DNA from: Akkermansiaceae bacterium
GTDB taxonomy: Bacteria > Verrucomicrobiota > Verrucomicrobiia > Verrucomicrobiales > Akkermansiaceae
Direction of reading: 5' to 3'
Length of the DNA stretch: 64,000 nucleotides
NCBI GenBank assembly: GCA_903919975.1
Contig: CAIXKE010000023.1
Span: forward strand, 1-64,000
A model generated the notes under the pieces. It searched no databases. It had not been told where the DNA came from and saw only the letters and a program-made list of their open reading frames with translations. The position numbers were made by a program, and so were the translations under genes. Shown here in pieces: positions 54,951 through 62,880 of the stretch (its first letter is position 1; each line of letters opens with the position of its first letter).

Positions 54951-55174
54951 AGTCGTTTGCGTTTTGGCATTTCCTTTTTACGTGGCGGGAGATCGTCCAT
55001 CGAAACCGGACATTCAGCCAAAACATCCAACCAATCTTCCTTGCCGGGTAAGCGACGGAAAATCACCGCATCCTCCTCGGCATCGAAAACCACCTCGAAA
55101 TGGTCCCCAGCCGCAGCCGACACCATACCTGCGGGCACCGTAAGTCGGCGTTTGGTATCCATCGTGACAATCAT
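54947..55174 (-). CDS. AbrB/SpoVT-type antitoxin
   Basis: About 75 residues from the ATG at 55174, chosen since MIVTMDTKRRLTVPAGM is the typical AbrB-like swapped-hairpin N-terminus; an upstream Met at 55192 is an alternative. The C-terminal part (about 45-75), ending in PPRKKEMPKRKRL, is basic and should wrap the toxin. It lies directly before the PIN gene with a 4-bp overlap and likely represses its own operon. Confidence 0.78.
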   Translation of the reverse strand: MIVTMDTKRRLTVPAGMVSAAAGDHFEVVFDAEEDAVIFRRLPGKEDWLDVLAECPVSMDDLPPRKKEMPKRKRL

Positions 55175-55281
55175 GGTGGGAATGTCCCACATCGACGGAG
55201 CGCTGTCAACAAAGAGCTCCGGAGGAACATCCAGCACCAATCTCCTCTCTTCGTCTGCCCCCCAAAAACACCCCGCGCTCC

Positions 55282-56157
55282 TCACTCGACGTTCTGGACT
55301 TGCTCGCGGATTTTTTCCAATTCTGTTTTGGCCTCGACGATGGTTTGCGCGATGCCGGCATCGTTGGCTTTGGAGCCGATGGTGTTGAACTCACGGGACA
55401 ATTCCTGACAGAGAAAATCCAACGCCCGGCCCGGCGCTTCAGCGGCATCAAGGTAATCGCGGAATTTCGCGAAATGGGAATCCAAACGTGTTAGTTCTTC
55501 GCTCACGTCACAACGATCAGCGAAGAGCGCGAGCTCTTTGGCCACACGTTCGTCGCCGGGATCCAGATCGAGATTCGCCTCACGCAAGCGTTTGGCTAAC
55601 AACTCACGCTGGCGGATCGGCCGGGCGGGAGCCTCGACGGCGATTTTATCGGCGAAGGAAACCAGGATCGCGAGGCGCGCCAGAAAATCTTGCTTCAGGT
55701 GTGCGCCCTCGGAATTGCGCATGGCGGCGAGCCCCGACAAGGCGTCTTTGAGCGCGGGTTCGATCGCTTTCCAGGCGGCTTCGGAATCGATGGCTCCACC
55801 GCTGAGCGTGATGATTCCCGGTTGGCGGAGATAATCCCCGGCCGTGGGAAGCAAGGGCTGACCGACGGTTTTCCCGAGCTCGATGAACGCATTGTGAAAG
55901 GCGTGTGCCAGCGCCGAATCCACCTGGATACTCGCCGCCGCGCCTTCCGCCCGCTCCAGATTGATCGAAACTTGAATCCGGCCCCGAGAAACCACCTCAA
56001 GCACGGTTTTTCGGATGCGGGCTTCCAGCTCGTTGAGCTCGCGCGGCGCTTGGACCACCACCTCCGCCTGTTTGCGATTCACCGCGCTGATTTCAACCGT
56101 GGCGTGCCACGCATCTACCGCCGCCGAACCACGGCCGAATCCTGTCATCGAATGCAT
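55282..56157 (-). CDS. yicC: YicC family endoribonuclease
   Basis: A 291-residue protein, full length for the family (E. coli 287). N-terminal MHSMTGFGRGSAA is the family signature; NRKQAEVVVQAPRELNELE follows, and the C-terminus RALDFLCQELSREFNTIGSK plus IVEAKTELEKIREQVQNVE is diagnostic. It is a cytoplasmic Mn-dependent RNA hydrolase. Its start is clear. It is followed, not overlapped, by the toxin-antitoxin pair. Confidence 0.93.
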   Translation of the reverse strand: MHSMTGFGRGSAAVDAWHATVEISAVNRKQAEVVVQAPRELNELEARIRKTVLEVVSRGRIQVSINLERAEGAAASIQVDSALAHAFHNAFIELGKTVGQPLLPTAGDYLRQPGIITLSGGAIDSEAAWKAIEPALKDALSGLAAMRNSEGAHLKQDFLARLAILVSFADKIAVEAPARPIRQRELLAKRLREANLDLDPGDERVAKELALFADRCDVSEELTRLDSHFAKFRDYLDAAEAPGRALDFLCQELSREFNTIGSKANDAGIAQTIVEAKTELEKIREQVQNVE

Positions 56158-56351
56158 GGCGCGAAGTCTGAACGATGGATTCCAAAATGGAAAGGCCTTC
56201 GATAAACTCTCTCCAACATGCCTGTAATCTGTGGTTCATCTGCCCGCTTAGCCACTTAGTCTCTCAAATGTAGGAGCCCCGCTCTCTCCAAACCGCCGAA
56301 ACAGAAAAATTTCCGTGCCATCGGTCTGGCTTCGTGGTTCGTATCATTCTC

Positions 56352-57020
56352 GTGATCACTAAGCATTTCAACGAACGCGTCATCGCCCCTTCCTTGTTAG
56401 CCGCGGATTTTTCGAAAATCGGCGATGAAGTCGCACGCGCGGTGCGCGCGGGGGCCGATTGGATGCATCTCGATGTGATGGACGGGCATTTCGTGGACAA
56501 CATCTCGTTCGGCCCAGCCATCGTCCACGCCGTCGATGCCGCCAACGATGTCTTTCTCGATGTCCACCTGATGATTTCCCGCCCGGATCATTATCTCCAA
56601 CGTTTCATCGAGGCCGGCTCTGACCTCATCAGCGTCCACATCGAGGCCGAGCACGATGTCGCGGAAACCTTGCGCCGTATCCGTGCCGCAGGCCGCCAAG
56701 CCGGCCTCGCGCTCAACCCCGCCACTCCGCTCAGCGCGGTGCAGCCGTATTTCGATCAGATCGATCTCCTGCTTTGCATGACCGTGGTTCCCGGCTTCGG
56801 CGGACAATCATTCATGCCCGAAGTCCTGGAAAAAATCGCCGCCGCCGCCGCGCTCCGCTCGCAAGGAAATCACTCATTTCACATCGAGGTCGATGGCGGG
56901 ATCGATGCCTCCAACGCCGGCTCTTGTTACCACGCCGGAGCCAATGTCATGGTCGCCGGTTCCTCGACCTTTCGCGCGCCTGACATGGCGGCCGCCATCC
57001 ACTCGATCCGCAACGCCTGA
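56352..57020 (+). CDS. rpe: Ribulose-phosphate 3-epimerase
   Basis: About 222 residues from a GTG at 56352; another GTG at 56334 would add six residues. It is a TIM barrel with IAPSLLAADF (catalytic Ser), WMHLDVMDGHFVDNISFGP (metal ligands), FLDVHLMISRP (His), TVVPGFGGQSF and EVDGGIDASNA. It interconverts ribulose-5-P and xylulose-5-P in the pentose phosphate pathway. No Shine-Dalgarno sequence is clear. A methyltransferase gene starts 21 bp downstream. Confidence 0.92.
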   Translation: MITKHFNERVIAPSLLAADFSKIGDEVARAVRAGADWMHLDVMDGHFVDNISFGPAIVHAVDAANDVFLDVHLMISRPDHYLQRFIEAGSDLISVHIEAEHDVAETLRRIRAAGRQAGLALNPATPLSAVQPYFDQIDLLLCMTVVPGFGGQSFMPEVLEKIAAAAALRSQGNHSFHIEVDGGIDASNAGSCYHAGANVMVAGSSTFRAPDMAAAIHSIRNA

Positions 57021-57041
57021 CGCCCGCCGCACGAAAGAATC

Positions 57042-57839
57042 ATGCCGCTCATCGATCACCTGCTAGGAAACCAGACCGTCCGCAAAGCGATTTGGAAACT
57101 CTGGTACCCCTTTCTCACCCGCCGCCTACACGACGAAGGCGTCGTTTTCCTCAACTACGCCTACGAAACCGCGCCGCCGATGGGCATCCCTCTCGCGGCC
57201 GGAGATGAGGTGGACCGCGCCTGCGTCCAACTCTATCACCACGTCGCCTCCCAAGCAGATCTCCGTGGCAAGGATGTCCTGGAGGTCAGTTGCGGCCATG
57301 GCGGCGGCGCGTCCTACCTGACCCGCACCATGGCTCCCGCCCATTACACCGGCCTCGATCTCAACCCGACCGGCATCGCTTTTTGCAAGGAACGCCACCC
57401 ACTTCCCAAGCTCGAATTCATTCAAGGCGATGCGGAAAACCTGCCATTTCCCGATGACTTCTTCGATGCCGTCATCAACGTCGAAGCCTCACATTGTTAT
57501 CCAAATTTCCCGCGATTCCTGAGTGAAGTCGCCCGCGTGTTGAAACCCGGCGGCCATTTTCTCTACGCGGATTTCCGCTTCCGGGAAAGCATCCCCGCAT
57601 GGGAAAACGCCCTCGCCGAATGCCCGCTGGAAATTATAACCACAACAGACATCGGCCCCTGCGTCATCCGCGGCCTTGATCATAACTCCGCGCGCGCCCA
57701 GGAAATGCTCGACCGCAAACTGCCGAAGTTTCTCCACAAGCTCGGCCGCGACTTCGCCGGCGTAAAAGACTCACGCGTCTACAACGCACTCAAGGAGCGT
57801 AACCTCTCCTACCGCTCCTATCACTGGGTGAAACAGTAA
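57042..57839 (+). CDS. Class I SAM methyltransferase similar to mycobacterial PDIM methyltransferase
   Basis: A 265-residue methyltransferase. The SAM-binding loop is VLEVSCGHGGGASYLTRT and the acidic strand is YTGLDLNP, with GDAENLPFPDDFFDAVINVE as motif II. The long conserved stretches VSCGHGGGASYLTRT, NVEASHCYPNFPRFL and the start FLNYAYETAPPM closely match the phthiotriolone/phenolphthiotriolone dimycocerosate methyltransferase of mycobacteria as I remember it. It follows rpe with a 21-bp gap. Its substrate here is unknown, perhaps a lipid or polyketide-like hydroxyl. Confidence 0.82.
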   Translation: MPLIDHLLGNQTVRKAIWKLWYPFLTRRLHDEGVVFLNYAYETAPPMGIPLAAGDEVDRACVQLYHHVASQADLRGKDVLEVSCGHGGGASYLTRTMAPAHYTGLDLNPTGIAFCKERHPLPKLEFIQGDAENLPFPDDFFDAVINVEASHCYPNFPRFLSEVARVLKPGGHFLYADFRFRESIPAWENALAECPLEIITTTDIGPCVIRGLDHNSARAQEMLDRKLPKFLHKLGRDFAGVKDSRVYNALKERNLSYRSYHWVKQ

Positions 57840-57854
57840 ACCTCCCGACTCACA

Positions 57855-58430
57855 TCACTTCAGCCCCTTGGCGATATCTTCTGCTAGACGCGAGAGCAAT
57901 CGGGATTGCGCGGCGACGAGCGGTTGATAGCCATCGGCCGCCAACGGCTCGCGGTCCACGAATGTCCGGGACGCCTTGATCTTGCGATCAGGCAGCGAGT
58001 AGGCGCGCCAACCAGCCTCGATCACCGCGTAGCCATCGGCTCCGCCATGGAATTGGCGGATGTCGAGCGTGACCTGATAGCGAATACCATCATCACCCTG
58101 CCATGGGTAACTGCGCACGTTGCCGGTGTTGAGCTGGCGGCCGAGATTGGCCGCGGTGACACGGGTGATCGATGCTGCTAGATCGCCTGCCCAACGGTGG
58201 TCTTCCGCGACGGCGAGCTGGTTCGCGGACTCGGCCATGACGAGGTTCGGGCGGTCGATGTATTCCGCGAGCGTGATCGGCCCGACACCGATGCCGATGC
58301 CGCCGCCGGATGGCGTGGGGCCATCCGCGGTGAGAACATAGAACGACTTCGAGCCCGCCGCACAAGCGGCTAACAGAACGACCGAAGTCAAGAGAAGGAA
58401 TCGCTGGATCATGGGGATTGGGAAAATCAA
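57855..58430 (-). CDS. pqiC: PqiC-like lipoprotein
   Basis: A 191-residue lipoprotein with the signal MIQRFLLLTSVVLLAAC (lipobox LAAC). The start at 58430 is preferred because it overlaps the pqiB stop by 4 bp; the Met at 58412 is an alternative. Family stretches are SKSFYVLT, IGVGPITLAEYIDRPNLV and ANQLAVAEDHRWAGDL. PqiC forms an outer-membrane ring that links to the PqiB needle for lipid transport. Confidence 0.85.
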   Translation of the reverse strand: MIFPIPMIQRFLLLTSVVLLAACAAGSKSFYVLTADGPTPSGGGIGIGVGPITLAEYIDRPNLVMAESANQLAVAEDHRWAGDLAASITRVTAANLGRQLNTGNVRSYPWQGDDGIRYQVTLDIRQFHGGADGYAVIEAGWRAYSLPDRKIKASRTFVDREPLAADGYQPLVAAQSRLLSRLAEDIAKGLK

Positions 58431-60103
58431 CGGCCCCCGCGCGGAGCCATGGGTTTCGGATTGCCCGAAGATTCGCGGCCGAAAAGCAGCGAGTTCGGTT
58501 TTTCATCAATGGTGGTGGAAACCGCCTGCAGGGAGCGCAAGGTGGCACGCAGCTCGTCGAGCGTGCGCAGCAGGTCCCCTTGCACGGCACCATCCGGGCC
58601 CACGCTGGCCACGGATTTCTGGAGCCCGTCGAGAGACTTGCGCAAATCGGCAGGCAAGCCCCGGAATTCCGGGTCATCGAGCGTCTTGCGGGCCGCCGCA
58701 GCCGTCGCTTCGATTTCCTTCAAGGTCGTGCGCGCCTCGGCAATGGTGACTTTCGCCTCAGCAGCGGCGGCGGCGATGTCCGCCATGGTGGCTTCGAGTG
58801 GCAGCGCTTGGACCTTGTCGAGGATGGCGCTGAGCTTGGCCTCAAGCTGCGCAAAACCCGAGGAAATCGTCGGGAAAGTCGTGTGCTCACCCGATTTCCC
58901 AAGTTCCGCACGGGGCGCATCGTCATAATAATCGAGATCCACATACATCGCTCCCGTGATCAAGCTGCCGGTCTTGAGCGAAGCACGCATGCCTTTGCCA
59001 ATCTCTTCGCTGAAAAACACGGAGTCCGGCTTGGTCATGGCCAGCGCGGTTTCCGGCCGCACAAGGGACGGATCGAGCTCAATCAGCACCGGGATGCGCG
59101 GGTCGTCCGCACTTGCCACGAGATCGAAGGAAATTTCCGCGACCCGGCCGATGGTGATGCCGCGGAATTCCACCGGGGCTTTTTTGGACAAGCCGCGAAC
59201 CGATTGCTCAAAAAGCAAAAGGAATTTCAGCGTCGGATTGAAGGTCGAGCGTCGGGCCGCATCCTCATCGCGAAACAAAGTGAACGACATGCCGTCGGTG
59301 GCGGGCGTGCCGGCCGCATCGCCCTCGCTGACGCCGAACGAAACCCCCCCTGAAACCATGGCCTGAAAGGAAGGCGTGCGGAGCTTGAAGCCATCGGCCC
59401 CCGCGCTGATATCGATGCCGCTGGTATTCCAAAACCGTGTGTTTGCCGTCACTAGATTGCTGTATTTCTCGCTGATGAAAGCATCGTAGGAAACTTGCTG
59501 ACCGCTCTCAGCGAGATTCCGGCCTTCGATCCGACCGACCTCGATGCCGCGGAAATAAATGGGAGCGCCCACCGAGAGCGACCCCGCCTCTTCAGCCGTG
59601 AGAGTTACGCGGCGACCAGGCACGTTGAGGTTGGTGGCGGGCGGGGTTTCGAGTCCTCTGAACAAATAATCCCGCACCGCGTCCTGCGGGCCGGGATCGA
59701 GCTCGATATACGCTCCTTGAATCAACGTGCCGAGCCCGGAAACCTCCGCGGCGGAGAGCCTGGGTTTCACCACCCAGAATCGCGTGCCGAGCCGCAACAA
59801 TCCTTCCGAAGCGTGCTCCAATTCCAAGAACACCAACACCGATTTCAAATCCTCCGCCAGCTCGACATCCTTCACGATGCCCACTTTCACCGAGCGGCAA
59901 CGCACCTCGGTTTTTCCGGCATATATTTCTTCGGCCGTATCGAAGCGCACGCGCGCCACCGGCCCTTGCGCGGCAAAATTCCGATAGAGCAACCAGCCGC
60001 CGAGCAGCAAGGCCACCAACGGGACCACCCATACGATGTTCCAACGCTGGGCGCGCCGCACTTCAGGAGTGACGGCCGGGAGTTGTGTAGTTTCTTCGTT
60101 CAA
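58427..60103 (-). CDS. pqiB: PqiB-like MCE-domain intermembrane lipid transport protein
   Basis: A 558-residue protein with one N-terminal membrane helix (IVWVVPLVALLLGGWLLY, about 23-40), three MCE/MlaD domains (about 45-130, 160-245 and 290-405) and a long C-terminal helix region (about 420-520) that would form the needle. It bridges inner and outer membranes and carries lipids. It lies between the split pqiA genes and pqiC, spaced 18 bp from pqiA2 and overlapping pqiC by 4 bp. Confidence 0.88.
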   Translation of the reverse strand: MNEETTQLPAVTPEVRRAQRWNIVWVVPLVALLLGGWLLYRNFAAQGPVARVRFDTAEEIYAGKTEVRCRSVKVGIVKDVELAEDLKSVLVFLELEHASEGLLRLGTRFWVVKPRLSAAEVSGLGTLIQGAYIELDPGPQDAVRDYLFRGLETPPATNLNVPGRRVTLTAEEAGSLSVGAPIYFRGIEVGRIEGRNLAESGQQVSYDAFISEKYSNLVTANTRFWNTSGIDISAGADGFKLRTPSFQAMVSGGVSFGVSEGDAAGTPATDGMSFTLFRDEDAARRSTFNPTLKFLLLFEQSVRGLSKKAPVEFRGITIGRVAEISFDLVASADDPRIPVLIELDPSLVRPETALAMTKPDSVFFSEEIGKGMRASLKTGSLITGAMYVDLDYYDDAPRAELGKSGEHTTFPTISSGFAQLEAKLSAILDKVQALPLEATMADIAAAAAEAKVTIAEARTTLKEIEATAAAARKTLDDPEFRGLPADLRKSLDGLQKSVASVGPDGAVQGDLLRTLDELRATLRSLQAVSTTIDEKPNSLLFGRESSGNPKPMAPRGGR

Positions 60104-60121
60104 GTGGCTGATTTTGTGGCG

Positions 60122-60754
60122 TTATGAGGGCGGGCTATCGGTGAGTTCATCCAGCCGGTCCCAGAGCATGCGCGGCTCGAAGCTCATCGCTGCGAACATC
60201 GTAAGCATGACTACGCCGGCAAATGCAAGCGCTCCCGGCCCGGGCGTGATCGACATGTAGTTCCCGAGCTGCACGATCGAGACCAAAATGCCAACCACGA
60301 AAATATCAATCATCGACCAACGGCCGAGCAATTCGGTGAACCAATAGACCTTGCCCAAGGTCTTCGGCGAAGGATGCACCTTGCCGCTCGCCGCGGCGCA
60401 AAGCCAACTCAGGGCGAGGATTTTTAGCAACGGAATCAGGATGGAAGCCGTGAAAATCACGATCGCGATCGGATACGCCCCAGATCTCCAAAATGTCACC
60501 ATCCCGCCCATGATCGTGTTGTGCGTCACCTCGCCAAGTTCGACCACGGTCATGATCGGCAGCAAGTGGGAGGGAATGTAAAGCGCCGCCGCCGCCGCCA
60601 TCAGTGCGACCGTGTTCTGGATGCTGGCCGGTTTGCGCAGGCGCAGGCGAGTGCCGCAACGCGGGCAATTTCCCAGCGCAACCTCGGAAACCTTGCCGCA
60701 AGTGTGACACCCCGCTAGGCCAAAGTCGGCCGCTTTCGGATACTTGGGCTTCAT
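60122..60754 (-). CDS. PqiA-like integral membrane protein, second half
   Basis: A 210-residue membrane protein from the ATG at 60754 (MKPKYPKAADFG), which overlaps the first half by 4 bp. A zinc-ribbon-like CHTCGKVSEVALGNCPRCG at the N-terminus is followed by four helices, including IPSHLLPIMTVVELGEV and LLGRWSMIDIFVVGILV, a PqiA hallmark. In E. coli both halves are one protein. Confidence 0.85.
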   Translation of the reverse strand: MKPKYPKAADFGLAGCHTCGKVSEVALGNCPRCGTRLRLRKPASIQNTVALMAAAAALYIPSHLLPIMTVVELGEVTHNTIMGGMVTFWRSGAYPIAIVIFTASILIPLLKILALSWLCAAASGKVHPSPKTLGKVYWFTELLGRWSMIDIFVVGILVSIVQLGNYMSITPGPGALAFAGVVMLTMFAAMSFEPRMLWDRLDELTDSPPS

Positions 60755-61416
60755 TTTTTCGCCACCTCCAAGCGATCCCACAGTTCCTCACGGTCAATCC
60801 CCGCCACCGCCGCCGCCATGCACAACATGACGCCCGCAAACGCCCAAAATCCAAACCCGAAATGCACGTCCGCCACCTTCGCCAGCTTGAGCAGACTGAC
60901 CAACACCCCGAGCAGGAAAACCTCCACCATATTCCATGGTTCGGCGCGGTAGATCCACTTCGCCACATGGTCGGCCAACGGAGCCGCACGCCCGAACATG
61001 AGCGGGAAACACACATACAGAATCCCCCCGGCCAACACCACCGGAGCGACCACCGTGAATAGAAAAATCGCCGTTCCCAAAATCGGCGCGTCCGCCTTCA
61101 TCAACGCGGAGGATGCTCCGATCAACGTCAAATCCCGCCGCAAGGTCGCCGCATCCATCGTTAAAAACGGAAACGCATGCACCAACACCATCAACAACAA
61201 CGCCGCCAACGAAAATGCCGACGCCCGCGCCAATGAAGCCGGCCGATTTTGATAAAGCACCGCTCCGCAACGCACACACCGCGCCGCCAGCCCCTCGCTC
61301 ACCGGAAACGATTCGTGCAAGGTGTCGCAAAAATGGCAGGCCGAATAATGCCGACCACCCGGCGGCCGCGGCCATGGAAGCATCGCCAGCCACCCTCTGG
61401 AAAATCCCTTTTTCAT
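60751..61416 (-). CDS. PqiA-like integral membrane protein, first half
   Basis: A 221-residue membrane protein with a paired-Cys zinc ribbon (CHFCDTLHESF and CVRCG, about 27-52) and four helices; AEPWNMVEVFLLGVLVSLLK corresponds to the PqiA domain. With the next gene it makes up a full PqiA. Its start overlaps the stop of the hydrolase gene by 4 bp (61413-61416). Confidence 0.85.
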   Translation of the reverse strand: MKKGFSRGWLAMLPWPRPPGGRHYSACHFCDTLHESFPVSEGLAARCVRCGAVLYQNRPASLARASAFSLAALLLMVLVHAFPFLTMDAATLRRDLTLIGASSALMKADAPILGTAIFLFTVVAPVVLAGGILYVCFPLMFGRAAPLADHVAKWIYRAEPWNMVEVFLLGVLVSLLKLAKVADVHFGFGFWAFAGVMLCMAAAVAGIDREELWDRLEVAKK

Positions 61417-62273
61417 GCTCTGCCGGATGCCACCACTCGTTGGGCCAGCTCACCCAAGCCCTCGACCCCGCACTCGACGAAATCCCCAGCCTGCAAATAT
61501 CGCGGCGGCGTCATGCCCATCCCCACCCCACCCGGCGTGCCGGTGGCCACTACGTCGCCGGGCAGCAAGGTCATGAAACGGCTGATATAACTCACCAACT
61601 GCCTCACACTGAACATCATGTCTCCGGTCCAGCTGTTCTGGCGCAGTTCGCCGTTCACCTTGCACCACAAACGCAGCTTCTGCGGGTCCACGATTTCATC
61701 CGCCGTGGTCAGCCATGGCCCCATCGGCGCGAAACTGTCCGCGCTCTTCCCCTTCATCCACTGGCCGCCCATTTCCTTCTGAAACGCCCGCTCCGAGAAA
61801 TCACAAAACGTCGAGTATCCCGCCACGCAATCCAGCGCCTCGATCTCCTCCACATACGAGGCCGTCCGCCCGATCACCACCGCGAGCTCAACTTCGTAAT
61901 CAAGCTTGGTCGATCCCCGCGGAATCAATACATCGTCAAATGGCCCGCTCCACGCACTCGTCGCCTTCATGAATAAGGTCGGCTCCGTCGGAATCCCCTC
62001 ACCCAACTCCTTCGCATGCTCCAAATAGTTTTTCCCCACGCACACCAATTTCGACGGCCGGTTCACTGGCGGCCCCAAACGTTCCCGCGCATCCACCTCG
62101 CCCCCTCCCGGACATCCATCCGCCACCCACTCGGCCAAGGCCTCCAAGCCACCTGTCGCGAAAAAACCCTCGTCGTAATCTTGAAACTCACCACTCGCAT
62201 CCACCCGCCGGCCATTGGCCAGCAAAACCCCGGGCTCCTCGCGGCCCTCATCACCGAATCGGATCAATCTCAT
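61413..62273 (-). CDS. Fumarylacetoacetate hydrolase (FAH) family protein
   Basis: A 286-residue enzyme of the FAH superfamily. Family motifs are VCVGKNYLEHAKELG, LFMKATSAWSGPFDD, LDYEVELAVVIGRTAS (metal ligands), and the C-terminal LLPGDVVATGTPGGVGMGM. Members hydrolyse or isomerise 2-keto acids; one branch acts in L-fuconate breakdown, but the exact substrate cannot be read here. It is the first gene of the pqi operon, overlapping pqiA1 by 4 bp, an unusual pairing. Confidence 0.88.
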   Translation of the reverse strand: MRLIRFGDEGREEPGVLLANGRRVDASGEFQDYDEGFFATGGLEALAEWVADGCPGGGEVDARERLGPPVNRPSKLVCVGKNYLEHAKELGEGIPTEPTLFMKATSAWSGPFDDVLIPRGSTKLDYEVELAVVIGRTASYVEEIEALDCVAGYSTFCDFSERAFQKEMGGQWMKGKSADSFAPMGPWLTTADEIVDPQKLRLWCKVNGELRQNSWTGDMMFSVRQLVSYISRFMTLLPGDVVATGTPGGVGMGMTPPRYLQAGDFVECGVEGLGELAQRVVASGRA

Positions 62274-62880
62274 GCAGCTTGTGTAGTCGATTCCTAAGAA
62301 TCCCCAAATCCGAAAACAAAAAAAAATCCGAAAACAAAAAAAGAAGCGGCCCGACCGATCATCCCCTAAGGAAAACCCAATAACCTTGGAGGCATCTCAG
62401 TCGGACCGCCTTGTCTTGCGACGCGGCACCCATAGCGCAAATCCCCGCATCCCGCAACAGAAATCCAGAAAATATTCGCAACATTCCCCCGGCAGGTCGG
62501 ATCCGGCCAAACTAGGGAGCCACCACGCTCCCGCAGCACAAGCGGAAGCAACGCCAATGAACCGCACGAAGCTCCCATAAGGAGGCACCACACTCCTGTG
62601 GTGCAAGCGGAAGCGGGGTCTTTGAAAAGCGCGAAGCTCCATAAGGAGGCACCACCTTATTGTGGTGCAAGCGGATGCAAGGTCTTTGAAAAGCGCGAAG
62701 CTCCTCCCCAAAGGCTTTCCATCCGCATCCACGACAAGAGTGTCGTAGCTCCGCGGTTCAACATCTTCTTCTTCCTCTTGGCCTTGCGTCTTGTGTCTTC
62801 CCCCCATCGAAAATCTCCATTTTTGACTAATTACCATATTGATTTATCAATCAGCCATGAATCTGGATCCCCTCTCGAGT
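62274..62880. repeat. Intergenic region with palindromic repeat type B, locus 3
   Basis: About 600 bp without a credible gene. At 62514-62755 there are three partial copies of the type B repeat (GGAGGCACCACACTCCTGTG and relatives, one inverted) with the TTTGAAAAGCGCGAAGCTCC segment between copies. At 62308-62343 a unit AATCCGAAAACAAAAAAA is present twice. Confidence 0.75.
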
